Shown: positions 1 to 10,336 of the stretch, piece after piece
Position numbering within the stretch: the first letter of the stretch is position 1
How the letters are laid out: each line of letters starts with the position of its first letter
Assembly: GCF_900055185.1 (NCBI RefSeq)
Contig: NZ_FIZX01000001.1
Location: forward strand, 62,001 to 126,000
DNA length: 64,000 nucleotides
Origin: Grimontia celer
GTDB taxonomy: Bacteria > Pseudomonadota > Gammaproteobacteria > Enterobacterales > Vibrionaceae
Reading direction: 5' to 3'
Notes under the pieces: model-generated
Told to the model about the DNA's origin: nothing
What the model saw: the letters and a program-made list of their open reading frames with translations, nothing else
Databases searched by the model: none
Position numbers and translations under genes: made by a program

Positions 1-1
1 T

Positions 2-718
2 CGCGAACGCCAAGCGAATAAAACGCTTGCTGCGGTTAACGATAGATTGGTCAAAGAAATTAACTATTGGTCTGACCGCTATATCAAACTTCAAGATGAT
101 GTGAATGCAGGTAAACAACCGAGAATGCAGCCGGAAATGGCGCGTCGGCGAGTTGATGAGCTTACAGCTAGGTTACAACAGCGCAAAACTGAGTTGGAAG
201 CGCTCAAAAACGTCGTTTCTAGCACGCCAGTTGTGATGGGAGGAGCATTAGTCATTCCTCAAGGGTTGCTCGCATACCGTAAAGGTGAAACCCAATTCAG
301 TGTTGATGCTGAAGCCCGCTCTCGAGTGGAACGCATCGCCATGAATGCTGTTATGGATGTGGAACGAAGCTTTGGGTTTGAAGTAAAAGATGTTGGCGCG
401 GAGAAATGTGGTTGGGATGTGACCTCTCGTCCTCCTATTAATGCAGACGGATCTATATGCACTGATCGCCACATTGAAGTGAAAGGCCGAGCAAAAGGCC
501 AAAGTACCATTACTGTTAGCCGGAATGAAATCATCTATGGCTTAAACCAAGCTGACAAATTTATTCTCGCCATAGTCATTGTCGATGGAGATGATTTCGA
601 AGGGCCGTTTTACATCAAGACGCCGTTTACCGTCGAACCAGACTTTGGTGTTGCAAGTATTAATTATGATCTCAGTGACCTGCTGTCGAAGGCAGTATCA
701 CCGGAGCAGACACTATGA
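2..718 (+). CDS. C-terminal part of DUF3883 protein, probably a defence-island SNF2-type helicase (partial)
   Basis: The frame is open to the left edge, so only the last 238 residues are visible; a TTG at 47 is not needed as a start. The first ~75 residues are a charged helical stretch. The rest, with GWDVTSR and [20 protein letters not shown], fits the DUF3883 domain, a predicted nuclease-fold domain commonly found at the C-terminus of SNF2-type helicases in DISARM-like loci. The helicase part itself is not visible and is inferred from family architecture and from the methylase and ATPase downstream. The TGA stop overlaps the ATG of the next gene (ATGA). The last ~180 bp recur at 2858-3034. 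Confidence 0.7.
   Translation, partial: RERQANKTLAAVNDRLVKEINYWSDRYIKLQDDVNAGKQPRMQPEMARRRVDELTARLQQRKTELEALKNVVSSTPVVMGGALVIPQGLLAYRKGETQFSVDAEARSRVERIAMNAVMDVERSFGFEVKDVGAEKCGWDVTSRPPINADGSICTDRHIEVKGRAKGQSTITVSRNEIIYGLNQADKFILAIVIVDGDDFEGPFYIKTPFTVEPDFGVASINYDLSDLLSKAVSPEQTL
541..718 (+). repeat. Direct repeat copy 1 (3' end of DUF3883 gene)
   Basis: About 178 bp at the end of the DUF3883 gene are repeated at 2858-3034, in the same orientation and frame. Both copies encode [11 protein letters not shown] and [13 protein letters not shown]. They differ at scattered positions, mostly near the 3' tip. The two copies bracket the Septu-like pair. Confidence 0.88.
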
Positions 719-2148
719 AAATAGATAAAATAACGCTTGAGAACTTCCGTTGTTATACAAGCTTGGAAATAAGCTTTCACCCAGAAATGACAGTACTGGT
801 TGCCAACAACGGGCAAGGTAAAACGTCCATTCTCGATGCAGTGCGTGTCGCTCTTTGGCCTTTTGTCAGTCAATTTGACTTGGCGAATACCCCATTTAAA
901 GATCCTGCTAACACCATCACTATTGATGATGTAAGGATCATCAAAGCAGACAATGCTAAAAGAGCAGCTGGCTTTGGTGTTTTAGATGAAATGGTGCGCA
1001 AGTTCCCGGCATCTGTCACTGCTACTGGAGATTACGGTTCAGGTCCGACTCAATGGCAAAGGTACCGTGACAGTGAAGCTGCAAAATCACAGACAAAAGA
1101 TGATAAAAATTGTCGTGATCTAAAAGCATTTGCAAAAGACCTGCAGAAACAAGTGCGAGATCTGACATTAACGCCAGTTACATTGCCTGTGTTTGGTTAT
1201 TACGGAACAGGTCGACTTTGGAAAGAGAAGCGATTAACTGAATCCAAGCGTGGTAATAATGCAAATGATGAGAACATTCGAACGTTCGCACTACGTGATT
1301 GCCTAGACCCAGCTTCCAGTTACCGCCAGTTTGAAGATTGGTTTACTGATGCTTATAAAAAAGTGTTGGAGCACCAAATTGCGCAGTTACAACAAGGGGC
1401 AACATTTATTGATGTTGATCCAAAACTAAAAACTCCAGTGAAAGTTGTACAAGACGCAGTGAATGAGGTGTTGAAGCCAGTAGGCTGGAAGAACTTACAG
1501 TTTAGTCAGCGTGATGATGAATCATTAGTTTTACGGCACGACGATTACGGCGTAATGAAAGCCGATAGGTTAAGTGATGGCATTAAAAACATGCTTGCCA
1601 TGATTGCTGATATTGCCTATCGCGCTGTCTTACTGAACGGGCATTTAGGGGAAGAAGCAGCGAGAAAATCACCAGGAATTGTAATGATTGATGAGGTGGA
1701 CATGCATCTTCACCCACAATGGCAACAAACAGTGATTGGTTCGTTACGCACCGCTTTTCCTAAAATTCAGTTTATTGTCACTACCCATAGTCCGCAGGTA
1801 TTGTCCACCGTTTCGGCAGAATCAATCCGCGTTTTAAAACATGAAACTGATTCTAATTCAGGGGAGCTAGTGTCAGCTGCTGAACAAAAAGGTATGCAGA
1901 CTATTGGTATCCCGAGCAGTGACATCCTCATTGATTACCAAGAAGTGAACCCAATTCCACCTGTACAGGAGGCACAATGGGTTGCTGAATACACTGCACT
2001 CATTGAGCAAGGCCAACACGAAACTAATACCGGCAAAACACTGCGACAAAAACTCATAGAGATATATGGAGACTCTCATCGTGTTTTATTGGATGCAGAT
2101 AAGCTCATTCGCTTCCAATCCTTCAAGCAAAAAAGCAAGAAGGATTAA
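715..2148 (+). CDS. ptuA: Septu-like ATPase PtuA (SMC/OLD-type ABC ATPase)
   Basis: A 477-residue AAA/ABC ATPase of the RecF/SMC/OLD type. The N-terminus has the typical [12 protein letters not shown] strand, then Walker A NNGQGKTS near residue 31. A signature-like segment [14 protein letters not shown] lies near 285, Walker [17 protein letters not shown] near 320 and the H-loop TTHSPQ near 350. Together with the HNH gene 3 nt downstream this matches Septu (PtuA-PtuB), in which the ATPase is thought to control the nuclease during phage infection. The start overlaps the DUF3883 stop (ATGA), so translation is likely coupled. A retron-associated ATPase is the main alternative, but no reverse transcriptase or msr/msd is visible. 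Confidence 0.82.
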   Translation: MKIDKITLENFRCYTSLEISFHPEMTVLVANNGQGKTSILDAVRVALWPFVSQFDLANTPFKDPANTITIDDVRIIKADNAKRAAGFGVLDEMVRKFPASVTATGDYGSGPTQWQRYRDSEAAKSQTKDDKNCRDLKAFAKDLQKQVRDLTLTPVTLPVFGYYGTGRLWKEKRLTESKRGNNANDENIRTFALRDCLDPASSYRQFEDWFTDAYKKVLEHQIAQLQQGATFIDVDPKLKTPVKVVQDAVNEVLKPVGWKNLQFSQRDDESLVLRHDDYGVMKADRLSDGIKNMLAMIADIAYRAVLLNGHLGEEAARKSPGIVMIDEVDMHLHPQWQQTVIGSLRTAFPKIQFIVTTHSPQVLSTVSAESIRVLKHETDSNSGELVSAAEQKGMQTIGIPSSDILIDYQEVNPIPPVQEAQWVAEYTALIEQGQHETNTGKTLRQKLIEIYGDSHRVLLDADKLIRFQSFKQKSKKD

Positions 2149-2151
2149 TTG

Positions 2152-2838
2152 ATGCATAAATTGAATCGAGGAAATACAGAAGCGCCTCAGTGTCTAAGTG
2201 ACTATGATCACAATACTCAGACTTGGGATGATTTCGGTGGTGAATGCAAAAAGCGACTGCGAGCTGCACTTGCACAAATGCAAGGTATACCCGGCGTAAC
2301 CACGGAAGATGCATCTGAATATGGGGTGCGTTGTGCCTATTGTGAGGATGCTATTCACCACGCTGGACACATTGAACATTTTCGCCGCAAAAATAGAAAT
2401 CATTTTCCAGAGCTAACCTTTGAATGGAATAACTTGTTTTTGGCTTGTGGCTCTAATGACCACTGCGGTCATTATAAAGACCGCAGAGGAGCTGATGCCT
2501 ATAACCCAGATAACCTAATTAAGCCCGATGTAGAAGACCCTGAAGATTATCTTTATTTTCATTCCTCTGGTGAGGTCAGGCCGCGTGTGGGTATAGATGC
2601 AAACAAGGAACTTAAAGCCAACGAAACCATTCGAGTGTTTGGTCTAAAGGATCAAACGCTTACAAGTAGTCGAGCCCGTGCATTAAAAACTTATAAAGAA
2701 AAGATGCTTGATGAATTAGATGAAATAGCCAATTGGGAACCTGAGTTAATAGCTGAGTATATCCAACAAGAAATTGAAAACACCCAATGGCAAGCGTTTT
2801 CTACAACGATTAAACACTTCTTAGCAGGTGCCTGCTAA
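2152..2838 (+). CDS. ptuB: Septu-like HNH nuclease PtuB
   Basis: A 228-residue HNH-family protein. Near residues 60-110 lie CAYCEDAIHHAGHIEHFRRK, then FEWNNLFLACGSNDHCGHYK, which give a zinc-binding Cys/His set and the HNH histidines. This layout is seen in the TIGR02646-type PtuB/retron Ec78 effector family. The ATG at 2152 is preferred over the adjacent TTG at 2149, with AAGGA a few bases upstream. It follows ptuA by 3 nt, so the two are co-translated. Its stop sits at the boundary of the duplicated helicase tail, which marks the 3' end of the inserted cassette. The expected role is nucleic acid cleavage once released from ATPase control. Confidence 0.8.
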   Translation: MHKLNRGNTEAPQCLSDYDHNTQTWDDFGGECKKRLRAALAQMQGIPGVTTEDASEYGVRCAYCEDAIHHAGHIEHFRRKNRNHFPELTFEWNNLFLACGSNDHCGHYKDRRGADAYNPDNLIKPDVEDPEDYLYFHSSGEVRPRVGIDANKELKANETIRVFGLKDQTLTSSRARALKTYKEKMLDELDEIANWEPELIAEYIQQEIENTQWQAFSTTIKHFLAGAC

Positions 2839-3034
2839 TGAAAATTTCATCATTTCTCTTAAACTTGGCCAACAAATTAGGCTCGCCATAGTCATTGACG
2901 ATGGAGATGAATTCGAAGGGCCGTTTTACATCAAGACGCCGTTTACCTTCGAACCAGACTTTGGTGTTGCAAGTATTAATTATGATCTCAATGACCTGCT
3001 GACTAAAGCAGTGGCACCTGAGAAAACAGTATAA
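2839..3034 (+). pseudogene. Remnant: second copy of the DUF3883 gene 3' end
   Basis: This stretch begins at the ptuB stop and encodes, in frame, [20 protein letters not shown] and [13 protein letters not shown] before a TAA at 3032. It repeats the C-terminus of the protein ending at 718. There is no independent domain. A 68-residue frame that starts inside ptuB is open across it, but its N-terminal part is only ptuB sequence in another frame. It ends 9 nt before the methylase start. I infer it is the original helicase tail, left behind when ptuAB arrived with a second tail copy. It may still serve as the translated context upstream of the methylase start. Confidence 0.8.
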
Positions 3035-3043
3035 GAAGTCACT

Positions 3044-5926
3044 ATGACAAAAGTTATCAGTCCTAAAAAACTAATCGAAGTGGCTTTGCCACTCGATGAT
3101 ATCAACGCGGCTGCAGCGCGCGAGAAATCTATCCGTCACGGCCATCCAAGCACCTTGCACTTGTGGTGGGCGCGTCGTCCTTTGGCTGCTGCGCGAGCCG
3201 TCATTTTTGCACAAATGGTCAATGATCCATCAGAAACGGTTCAAGGCGACAAGCGCCTGCGTGAAACAAAGCTGAAAATTCAGAAAGAGCGCGAAAACCT
3301 TTTTGACATTATTCGTGAACTGGTTAAGTGGGAAAATACCAATAACGAAGAGGTGTTAAATCGAGCTCGCGAAGCTATCAAAGAGAGCTGGCGTTTTACC
3401 TGTGAGTTAAACAAGAAACATCCTCAAGCTGATGAGCTATTTAACCCTGAAAAACTGCCGGGATTTCATGATCCATTTGCTGGTGGTGGAGCTATTCCAC
3501 TTGAAGCGCAACGCCTTGGTTTAGAGAGTTATGCAAGTGATTTAAACCCTGTTGCAGTCATGATCAACAAAGCCATGATTGAAATTCCACCAAAGTTTAT
3601 TGGCCAAATTCCTGTTGGGCCAATTCCATCAGACGAAAAGCAGGCGAAGCTTTTAAATGATTGGTCTAGAGCTAAAGGCCTCGCTGAGGACGTGCGACGT
3701 TATGGTATTTGGATCCGTAACAAAGCTGTTAATGCTGTTGGTCATCTCTATCCGCCAATAAAAATTACCGATGAAATGGCGAAAGACAGATCAGATCTAC
3801 AAAGTTATATCGGGAAGGAGCTTAATGTTATTGCTTCACTTTGGGTTCGCACTGTAGCTAGCCCTAACCCAGCATTTAGTAATGTAGCCATTCCTTTAGT
3901 TCGCTCATTTGTTTTGTCTAAGAAGAGAGATAAAGAGGTATGGGTAAAGCCAATTATTGAAGAGGGCACATATCAGTTTCAGGTGAATATGGGTAAAATA
4001 CCCAAAACTGAAATCCAGGGGACTGTTGAGCGAAGCGGCGCGAAATGTATCATGTCCAACTCTACTGTCCCTCTTTCTTATATTAGAAGTGAGGGAAAGT
4101 CAGGAAAACTTGGACAAAAATTAATGTGCATTGTCGTAGAAGGGAAAAATGAGCGACTTTATCTTCCTCCAAATGATCAATTTGAAGCATTAGCACTAAA
4201 CTGTGAGCCCGAAGTAATACCAGATACGCCCCTACCAGATAAAGCTTTAGGATTTCGTGTTCAAGAGTACGGAATGAAGAAGCATCGTGACTTGTTCACG
4301 AAAAGGCAATTGACCGTAATATCGTGTATTTCTGACTTAATTAAATCAGCTAGAGAGAATGTGCTGCAAGATATAAAGTCCTCAGGTGAGTTTTGCTCTG
4401 ACCCAGAGATGTACGCAGATGCTATTACAATGTATCTAACATTTGCTTTGGATAAGGTGATCGATAGAAGCTCAACCATAGCAAGATGGGACCCAACTCC
4501 AACTCAAAGCGGAGTAATCAATACATTCAGCCGACATGCGTTGCCTATGACGTGGGATTTTGCGGAGTCAAACCCTATAGGAGATGCGTCAGGAAACTTT
4601 GTAAGCGGTTGTCAATTAGTCGCAAAAGTAATTGAAAGGCTTCCCGCAAGTTTAGAGAGCTTTTCAATTCAAGCTGATGCTGCAACACAAGATATTTCTT
4701 CTGGTAAAGTAATTTCGACGGATCCGCCTTACTATGACAACATTGGTTATGCTGACCTATCAGATTTTTTCTATGTTTGGATGCGAAGAACATTAAGAGA
4801 TTATTTTCCAGATTTGTTTTCAACAATGGCTGTGCCTAAAGGAGAAGAGTTAATTGCGACTCCATTTAGACATGACTCAAAGAAAGCTGCGGATTTATTC
4901 TTCCTCGAGGGGATGACTCATGCTATCCGCAACATGGCTGACAAAGGAAATGCTGCTTTTCCTGTCACAATATATTATGCGTTTAAGCAATCAGAAACGA
5001 AGGAAGGCAGTACAGCTAGTACAGGGTGGGAAACATTTTTAGAGGCTGTTATAAGAGCTGGTTTTTCTATCGATGGAACTTGGCCAATGCGTACTGAGCT
5101 TGCTAACCGAATGATTGGTTCAGGAGCGAATGCATTAGCCTCCTCCGTCGTGTTAGTTTGCAAGAAACGAGAAATTGGAGCAGAGTCGGTTTCGCGCCGC
5201 CAGTTCCAAAGAGAACTGAGAGAAGAGATGCCAGACGCTCTCGAGGCAATGATTGGCGGGACTACCGGTTCATCACCAATAGCACCTGTGGATTTGGCTC
5301 AGGCAGCCATCGGGCCAGGTATGGCGATTTTCTCGAAATATGAAGCGGTACTTAACCAAGACGGTAGCAAAATGAGTGTGCATGATGCGCTGATTTTGAT
5401 AAACCGCGCCATTACTGATTACCTGAATCCGGACAGCGGCAACTTTGATAACGATACTTTGTTCTGTGACAGTTGGTTTAGTCAATATGGCTGGGGACAA
5501 GGACAGTTTGGTGAGGCAGACACGTTAGCTCGAGCTAAAGGCACATCGGTAGACGGTGTTCGCGATGCGGGGGTTGTTGAATCAGGCGGTGGTAAAGTTC
5601 GCTTGTTGAAATGGAGCGAATATCCAACCGATTGGGACCCTAAGGGCGATAGTCGTATCCCGGTGTGGGAAGCCTGTCACCAGATGATTCGTGTGCTTAA
5701 CCAGAAAGGTGAAGCGGAAGCAGGTGCCTTGCTGGCGAGAATGCCTGATCTTGGCGAACAGGTTCGACAGTTGGCTTACCACTTATACACATTATGTGAA
5801 CGTAAAAAATGGGCAGAAGAAGCTCGTGCATACAACGAATTAATTGGTTCATGGCACGCGATTGTGACGGCTTCAAATGAAGTTGGGCATCGTGGTGAGC
5901 AGCATGGCCTAGATTTTGACTTTTGA
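3044..5926 (+). CDS. DUF1156-family DNA adenine methylase
   Basis: A 960-residue DNA methyltransferase. The N-terminus has the DUF1156 hallmark [20 protein letters not shown]. The SAM-binding motif [10 protein letters not shown] is near residue 142 and the catalytic DPPYY is near 560, as expected for an N6-adenine or N4-cytosine methylase. DUF1156 proteins commonly accompany DUF499 ATPases and SNF2 helicases in predicted defence loci, where the methylase should mark host DNA as self. The start follows the duplicated helicase tail by 9 nt, and the DUF499 gene follows by 14 nt, so one operon is likely. The middle (about 3.75-5.15 kb) is AT-richer than both ends, which hints at a replaced segment. 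Confidence 0.85.
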   Translation: MTKVISPKKLIEVALPLDDINAAAAREKSIRHGHPSTLHLWWARRPLAAARAVIFAQMVNDPSETVQGDKRLRETKLKIQKERENLFDIIRELVKWENTNNEEVLNRAREAIKESWRFTCELNKKHPQADELFNPEKLPGFHDPFAGGGAIPLEAQRLGLESYASDLNPVAVMINKAMIEIPPKFIGQIPVGPIPSDEKQAKLLNDWSRAKGLAEDVRRYGIWIRNKAVNAVGHLYPPIKITDEMAKDRSDLQSYIGKELNVIASLWVRTVASPNPAFSNVAIPLVRSFVLSKKRDKEVWVKPIIEEGTYQFQVNMGKIPKTEIQGTVERSGAKCIMSNSTVPLSYIRSEGKSGKLGQKLMCIVVEGKNERLYLPPNDQFEALALNCEPEVIPDTPLPDKALGFRVQEYGMKKHRDLFTKRQLTVISCISDLIKSARENVLQDIKSSGEFCSDPEMYADAITMYLTFALDKVIDRSSTIARWDPTPTQSGVINTFSRHALPMTWDFAESNPIGDASGNFVSGCQLVAKVIERLPASLESFSIQADAATQDISSGKVISTDPPYYDNIGYADLSDFFYVWMRRTLRDYFPDLFSTMAVPKGEELIATPFRHDSKKAADLFFLEGMTHAIRNMADKGNAAFPVTIYYAFKQSETKEGSTASTGWETFLEAVIRAGFSIDGTWPMRTELANRMIGSGANALASSVVLVCKKREIGAESVSRRQFQRELREEMPDALEAMIGGTTGSSPIAPVDLAQAAIGPGMAIFSKYEAVLNQDGSKMSVHDALILINRAITDYLNPDSGNFDNDTLFCDSWFSQYGWGQGQFGEADTLARAKGTSVDGVRDAGVVESGGGKVRLLKWSEYPTDWDPKGDSRIPVWEACHQMIRVLNQKGEAEAGALLARMPDLGEQVRQLAYHLYTLCERKKWAEEARAYNELIGSWHAIVTASNEVGHRGEQHGLDFDF

Positions 5927-5940
5927 GTGGATGATAAAAG

Positions 5941-8784
5941 ATGAGCTTAAAACCGTGGCGTGAAATTGCGCGCCCTCACAAAGATGTGCTTGAAGGGACC
6001 TTCAAGCAATCTGAGTTTGCAGCGGATATTTCGCAAGTGGCATCAGGTAATGCAACGGCTGAGTACCAAGACGCAGAAAAATTCTTCTCCCGGACATTTA
6101 TTACCGAGGGTATGCGTCTATTGTTGATTTCTGTTGCACAGCGCTTAGCAGGTCAAGGTGGCGACCCAGTTATTCAGCTTCAAACCGCGTTTGGTGGGGG
6201 TAAAACCCACACTATGCTGTCAGTTTTCCATTTAGCCTCGAGAAAAGTGAGCACTGATAAACTGACAGGTGTTCCTCCGCTTCTGGATGAAGCGGGCATT
6301 CACGATTTGCCGAGTGCAAAAGTTGCGGTTATTGATGGTATCAAACTTTCTCCAAGCCAACCTCAGCAGCACGGAAGTGTGTCAGCGAATACGTTGTGGG
6401 GCGAGCTTGCTTGGCAACTTCTAGGCGAAGAAGGCTACGCGATGGTTGCTCAGAGCGATGCTGACGGTACATCGCCAGGCAAAGAAGTAGTGCGCCAGTT
6501 GGTGGAAAAAGCAGCGCCTTGTGTCATTTTGATTGACGAGTTGGTTGCTTTTGTTCGTCAGCTGGAGATAGGGAAGCAATTTAACGCAGGTACATTTGAT
6601 AGCAACATTTCATTTATCCAGGCATTAACTGAAGCGATGAAATCCGTGCCAAATGCAATACTGTTGGCCTCACTGCCTGAATCGGAACTTGAAGTAGGCG
6701 GCACAATGGGTCAACGCGCATTGGAGTCGTTGGAAAAATACTTTGCCCGAGTTGAATCTGTTTGGAAGCCAGTGGCGAGTAATGAAGCTTTCGAGATTGT
6801 TCGTCGTCGTTTGTTTGAGTTTGCAGGTGAACGAGCAGAAGTTGAAGGCATTAGTCGTCAGTTTTCCGATTTTTATCGCGCCAACAGCGATAAGTTCCCG
6901 CTAGAGACACAGTCAAATGTCTACTTTGACAGGCTCTGTCAGTCTTATCCGGTTCATCCAGAAGTGTTTGATCGCCTGTATGAAGATTGGTCAACCCTGG
7001 ATAAGTTCCAGCGTACTCGTGGTGTTCTGCAATACATGGCGATTGTGATTCACCGCCTGTGGAACTCAGATAACAAAGACGCGTTGATTATGCCTGGCTC
7101 AATTGCATTGGACGACAGTAATGTACGTAATAAGAGTATTCACTACTTACCGCAAGGCTGGGAACCCGTTCTTGAAAAAGAAGTGGATGGTCCTCGCTCA
7201 GAACCTGTCAGTATTGATGGTCATGATACACGTTTCGGCAGTGTGCAAGCTGCACGCAGAGCTATGCGAACAATCTTTTTGGGCAGTGCACCATCAAATG
7301 CCGAGCAAGGCGTAAAAGGTGTTAACCAAGAGCACATACTACTGGGCTGTGTGCAACCGGGACAAACGATTGGTGTGTTTGAAGATGTACTCAAACGCCT
7401 AAGAGATCGCCTGCATTATTTGTATTCAGAGCAAGATCGCTACTACCTCGATACGCGACCAAATCTACGCCGCGAAATGGAGAGCCGTAAACATCATATT
7501 CAAGATAGAGACGAGCTGCTGCCACTGTTGAAAGACAGGGTCAACCGTGTGTTTGGGCGGAATCACTGTTTTGGCGGGATTCACGTATTTACACCGTCAG
7601 GAGATGTGCCTGATGACTACGCTTCGGGGCCGCGCCTAGTTGTACTTCCGCCGAGTGCTGCTCATAGCCGAGGAGAGTCTAACCAGGCATATGAAGCAGC
7701 GGAAGAAATTCTCCGCAATCGAGGTGAGCAGCCTCGTCAGAAGCAAAACCGCCTGATTTTCTTTGCTGCTGATTACGATGTGGTAAGCCGATTGAAAGAA
7801 GCTGGACGAATCTATCTTGCTTGGAGAAGTATTGTTACAGATGTCAACGATGGCAAGCTGGACCTGACTGTTTCACTGTCTAAGCAAGCTAAGCGAAATA
7901 TGGATGCGGCTGAGCAAAGCTTAAACCAGGTTATCCGTGAAGCGTATAAGTGGATACTTTGCCCAGTTGAAGAGTTTGTCAAAGGCAAACCTCAATTGGA
8001 GTGGGAATCAGTTGCGGTGTCGCCTGCCTCACAGAACCTAGTTGCCGAGATTGAGAACAAGCTAAAAGAAGAAGAATGGCTAATTTCTGAATGGAGCCCA
8101 ATTCATCTGCGCAATACGCTTCAGAGATGGTACCTAAAAGAGGGTGTAACTGAGGTTGGTGCGTTAAAGGTTTTGCAAGACAGTTGCCGCTATCTTTACT
8201 TGCCGCGCCTTGTTAATGACCAAGTGTTCAAGAACGCGATTATTGCCGGTTTAACGAGTGAAGATTACTTTGGTTTTGCTTCAGGTAAAGATGGAGACCG
8301 TTACTTAGGATTTACGTTTGGTAACGGCTCAATGCTGATGCTTGATGATTCGTCACTCTTAATCGAACGTGAAGCTGCGATTGATTACCGTGAGCGAACC
8401 AAACCCGCTCCCCAGCCGGAGGTACTTGATCCAACGGGCGACGGAGTAACGGATACTGGTAATGGCGGAACAGGTCCAACCGGTGGTGGAACTACGAATC
8501 CGGCTCCTGAAATTCCAACGTCTTCAATCGGTCAAAACGTTCAATCTGTAGCTAAAAAACAGTTTTATGGGGCCATCGAGCTTGATCCATTAAGAGCAAA
8601 AATGGACTTCGCCACCATTGTTGATGAGGTGATACAACAGTTCACTGCCAAAGTAGGCGTGGAAGTGACGATTTCTATCGATATTCAAGCTCACGCGCAG
8701 GATGGATTCGATGAGGCGCTTCAACGTACTATCAAAGAAAACTGTAGCGTATTGCGTTTCAACAGCTCAGAGTTTGAAGAATAG
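5941..8784 (+). CDS. DUF499 ATPase of the defence module
   Basis: A 947-residue P-loop ATPase of the DUF499 family, which is related to PglY. It starts [16 protein letters not shown], has Walker [12 protein letters not shown] near residue 83 and Walker B CVILIDEL near 195. A Gly/Pro/Thr-rich linker near residues 825-855 joins a C-terminal domain. In this family the ATPase is encoded beside a DUF1156 methylase and a helicase. It probably powers recognition or remodelling of invading DNA, but its mechanism is unknown. It is the last gene of the operon and is followed by a hairpin at 8802. DUF499 is much more secure than any named system. Confidence 0.83.
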   Translation: MSLKPWREIARPHKDVLEGTFKQSEFAADISQVASGNATAEYQDAEKFFSRTFITEGMRLLLISVAQRLAGQGGDPVIQLQTAFGGGKTHTMLSVFHLASRKVSTDKLTGVPPLLDEAGIHDLPSAKVAVIDGIKLSPSQPQQHGSVSANTLWGELAWQLLGEEGYAMVAQSDADGTSPGKEVVRQLVEKAAPCVILIDELVAFVRQLEIGKQFNAGTFDSNISFIQALTEAMKSVPNAILLASLPESELEVGGTMGQRALESLEKYFARVESVWKPVASNEAFEIVRRRLFEFAGERAEVEGISRQFSDFYRANSDKFPLETQSNVYFDRLCQSYPVHPEVFDRLYEDWSTLDKFQRTRGVLQYMAIVIHRLWNSDNKDALIMPGSIALDDSNVRNKSIHYLPQGWEPVLEKEVDGPRSEPVSIDGHDTRFGSVQAARRAMRTIFLGSAPSNAEQGVKGVNQEHILLGCVQPGQTIGVFEDVLKRLRDRLHYLYSEQDRYYLDTRPNLRREMESRKHHIQDRDELLPLLKDRVNRVFGRNHCFGGIHVFTPSGDVPDDYASGPRLVVLPPSAAHSRGESNQAYEAAEEILRNRGEQPRQKQNRLIFFAADYDVVSRLKEAGRIYLAWRSIVTDVNDGKLDLTVSLSKQAKRNMDAAEQSLNQVIREAYKWILCPVEEFVKGKPQLEWESVAVSPASQNLVAEIENKLKEEEWLISEWSPIHLRNTLQRWYLKEGVTEVGALKVLQDSCRYLYLPRLVNDQVFKNAIIAGLTSEDYFGFASGKDGDRYLGFTFGNGSMLMLDDSSLLIEREAAIDYRERTKPAPQPEVLDPTGDGVTDTGNGGTGPTGGGTTNPAPEIPTSSIGQNVQSVAKKQFYGAIELDPLRAKMDFATIVDEVIQQFTAKVGVEVTISIDIQAHAQDGFDEALQRTIKENCSVLRFNSSEFEE

Positions 8785-8801
8785 AATTTCCAAAATGAGC
8801 T

Positions 8802-8822
8802 CCCTCACTTCCAATGTGAGGG
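8802..8822 (+). terminator. Hairpin ending the defence operon
   Basis: CCCTCAC and GTGAGGG form a perfect 7-bp stem with a 7-nt loop, followed by AATTTCTATTTC. It lies 18 nt past the DUF499 stop and overlaps the stop of the convergent small gene. Confidence 0.55.
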
Positions 8823-9107
8823 AATTTCTATTTCAAAACTCTTTGCAACATACTGAAGCATCGTGATGATCTCACGGTGCTTTTTTTCATCATACGGCTG
8901 CTCACTTTGCTTTTGCTCTACGATGGTTTTGAGCGTATCCAAATCGAACATACCTAACTTGTAGAAATTTCCCCAGCTTGGAGTACCGAAAAGGTTATAG
9001 ATAACCTCGGTGCTGTCGCGTTCACTGGCTAGTCGCTTTGGCTCATCGATTCTTGCGAGTGCCGATTCGCCTTCATCTTTGGTGTCGTAGGTGTTGAGAA
9101 GTTTCAT
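8805..9107 (-). CDS. Small hypothetical protein (100 aa)
   Basis: A 100-residue charged, soluble protein starting MKLLNTYDTKDEGES and ending SFEIEIPSHWK. No domain is recognised, and there is no signal peptide or membrane segment. It is convergent with the DUF499 gene and shares the hairpin at 8802-8822. No clear Shine-Dalgarno sequence precedes the ATG. It could be an accessory gene of the defence island. The open frame and sensible amino-acid composition are the only support. Confidence 0.5.
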   Translation of the reverse strand: MKLLNTYDTKDEGESALARIDEPKRLASERDSTEVIYNLFGTPSWGNFYKLGMFDLDTLKTIVEQKQSEQPYDEKKHREIITMLQYVAKSFEIEIPSHWK

Positions 9108-9334
9108 TTGATGGCCTGGGGATTTTTGTTGTCTTTGAAGGCCTTAGTCTAAGCTGTCGAAACGGACAATAAAAGTAAACTCAGACATATCACCGCACTC
9201 GAAGTGTTAATCTGTACAGTTGCCTATTTTAATTGGCTTTTTAGGGAGGCGGTGCGCAAGGTAGCTTGGATATATCGGGTTATGCGTTTGGAATTACCAG
9301 TAACTAGCATTGAATATGCCATACCCAAAAGCAC

Positions 9335-9367
9335 AAAAAAGCGCCAACCCTTTCGAGTTGGCGCTTT
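9335..9367 (-). terminator. Intrinsic terminator beside attL, probably a displaced ssrA terminator
   Basis: On the minus strand GCGCCAAC and GTTGGCGC form an 8-bp stem with an 8-nt loop, followed by six T. It lies just beyond the 26-bp tmRNA 3'-end copy, where an ssrA terminator would sit. I infer that it terminated tmRNA before the 15-kb element inserted. Confidence 0.7.
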
Positions 9368-9375
9368 CCCAAACG

Positions 9376-9401
9376 TTTGGTGGAGCTGGCGGGAGTTGAA
9401 C
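9376..9401. repeat. Left attachment site of the ssrA-integrated element
   Basis: Twenty-six bases starting TTTGGTGGAGCTGGCGG are identical to 24350-24375, the 3' end of ssrA (CCA end and acceptor/T-arm). The match stops right after GTTGAAC. A direct repeat of a tmRNA 3' end at each border is the standard mark of tyrosine-recombinase integration. Confidence 0.92.
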
Positions 9402-9453
9402 TTGACTTCAAGTAATTGAAATTAAAAGACTAAAATTTAGTGTTGTGTTTGGT

Positions 9454-9471
9454 TGTTACATTTGGTGTTAC
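9454..9471 (+). promoter_or_regulatory. Candidate integrase/AlpA arm-type sites, left end
   Basis: TGTTAC occurs twice with 6 bases between (9454-9459 and 9466-9471). The same pair with the same spacing and orientation is at 24189-24206 near the other border. Arm-type binding sites for the integrase or its accessory factor are the likely explanation. Confidence 0.45.
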
Positions 9472-9595
9472 GTTTGTGAGTGATGATATTGCGATGACGA
9501 GGGGTGATGCTTAATTTTCGATGGAAATCACGCCACCACTAAGTGCGATGATATTAATACCCCGTGTGCTTTGTGGTTGTGAGTTTGGCCAGTAG

Positions 9596-10336
9596 CTAGC
9601 TTTTCTTGCGGTATAGAGATCTCGAAACTGAAACGATTTCACTAGCCATATCAGAAATCGATTGGCAAAGCACACTGAGCTCGGAGTCTTCAGCACTCAG
9701 AAAGCTTTCAGTGCTTTGTTTATCTCTCTGTTTAGCTAGAGTGACTGTCTTGTTTTCGAATGCGATCAAGCTTTCTTGGACATTTTTAATGTACTCATAG
9801 AGCTCGTCTTCGAAGTACATTCGCACAAGTGAAATGAGCTTGAACCTAGTTTTACTCCCGATTGCTACTTGCTTGAAGTTGGCCACGTCGTCAATACACC
9901 TGCCGTGAACAAACTCCTGAAACTCAAGCAGCATATCGAGAATTTCCAACAACCTAGCTCTACGCTCTTCCTCATGCTCTTTCAGCTCTGAAAAGCGATA
10001 TTTTATAGTCTCTTCGAGAGAAACGATCCTAGTTTTCAGAGCCAACGAGTCCCTTTCTCTTGTTAGGGCTACGTCTAATTTTGCATCCTCCTCAACAGTG
10101 ACTTTGTCTTTGCTAAGAGCTAAAACTTTCTCTTGGCTGGCGATTTGAGCATCAAATTTTCCTTCCTCTACGCTCTTTGACTTAAGCTTATCTGCTGCTG
10201 CTGATTTTTCTCTGTCTTTGTACACTTGGTCTGTAATGGCACGAGTCTTTACTCTCTGGTGGATGTAAATTAGAAAAGCGCCTGAGAAAAAAGCAAAGAC
10301 TGTGTCCCAATGTTCGAACGATGTACTAATGTCCAA
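9596..10336 (-). CDS. Membrane-anchored coiled-coil protein of unknown function
   Basis: A 246-residue protein with one N-terminal membrane segment (about residues 10-26, HWDTVFAFFSGAFLIYI). A long charged helical region, probably coiled coil, covers about residues 30-130, and a helical C-terminus follows. The proposed start is TTG at 10336 with AGG 7 nt upstream, a weak signal. It is the outermost gene at the left end of the element. No family is recognised; it resembles accessory proteins often carried at the edges of integrated elements. Confidence 0.6.
   Translation of the reverse strand: MDISTSFEHWDTVFAFFSGAFLIYIHQRVKTRAITDQVYKDREKSAAADKLKSKSVEEGKFDAQIASQEKVLALSKDKVTVEEDAKLDVALTRERDSLALKTRIVSLEETIKYRFSELKEHEEERRARLLEILDMLLEFQEFVHGRCIDDVANFKQVAIGSKTRFKLISLVRMYFEDELYEYIKNVQESLIAFENKTVTLAKQRDKQSTESFLSAEDSELSVLCQSISDMASEIVSVSRSLYRKKS

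Noticed and set aside
715-2838. Retron system
   Set aside because: The ATPase-HNH pair also occurs with retron Ec78, but there is no reverse transcriptase or msr/msd-like region in the sequence around it.
2828-3034. 68-aa open frame after ptuB as a free-standing gene
   Set aside because: Its start lies in ptuB in another frame, and the remainder repeats the C-terminus of the DUF3883 protein; a remnant is the better reading.
9376-9401. A tRNA gene at the left border
   Set aside because: Only 26 bp match the tmRNA 3' end; no tRNA fold continues leftward or rightward.
9204-9419. 71-aa plus-strand frame across attL
   Set aside because: It crosses a terminator and the attachment site and has no recognisable protein features.
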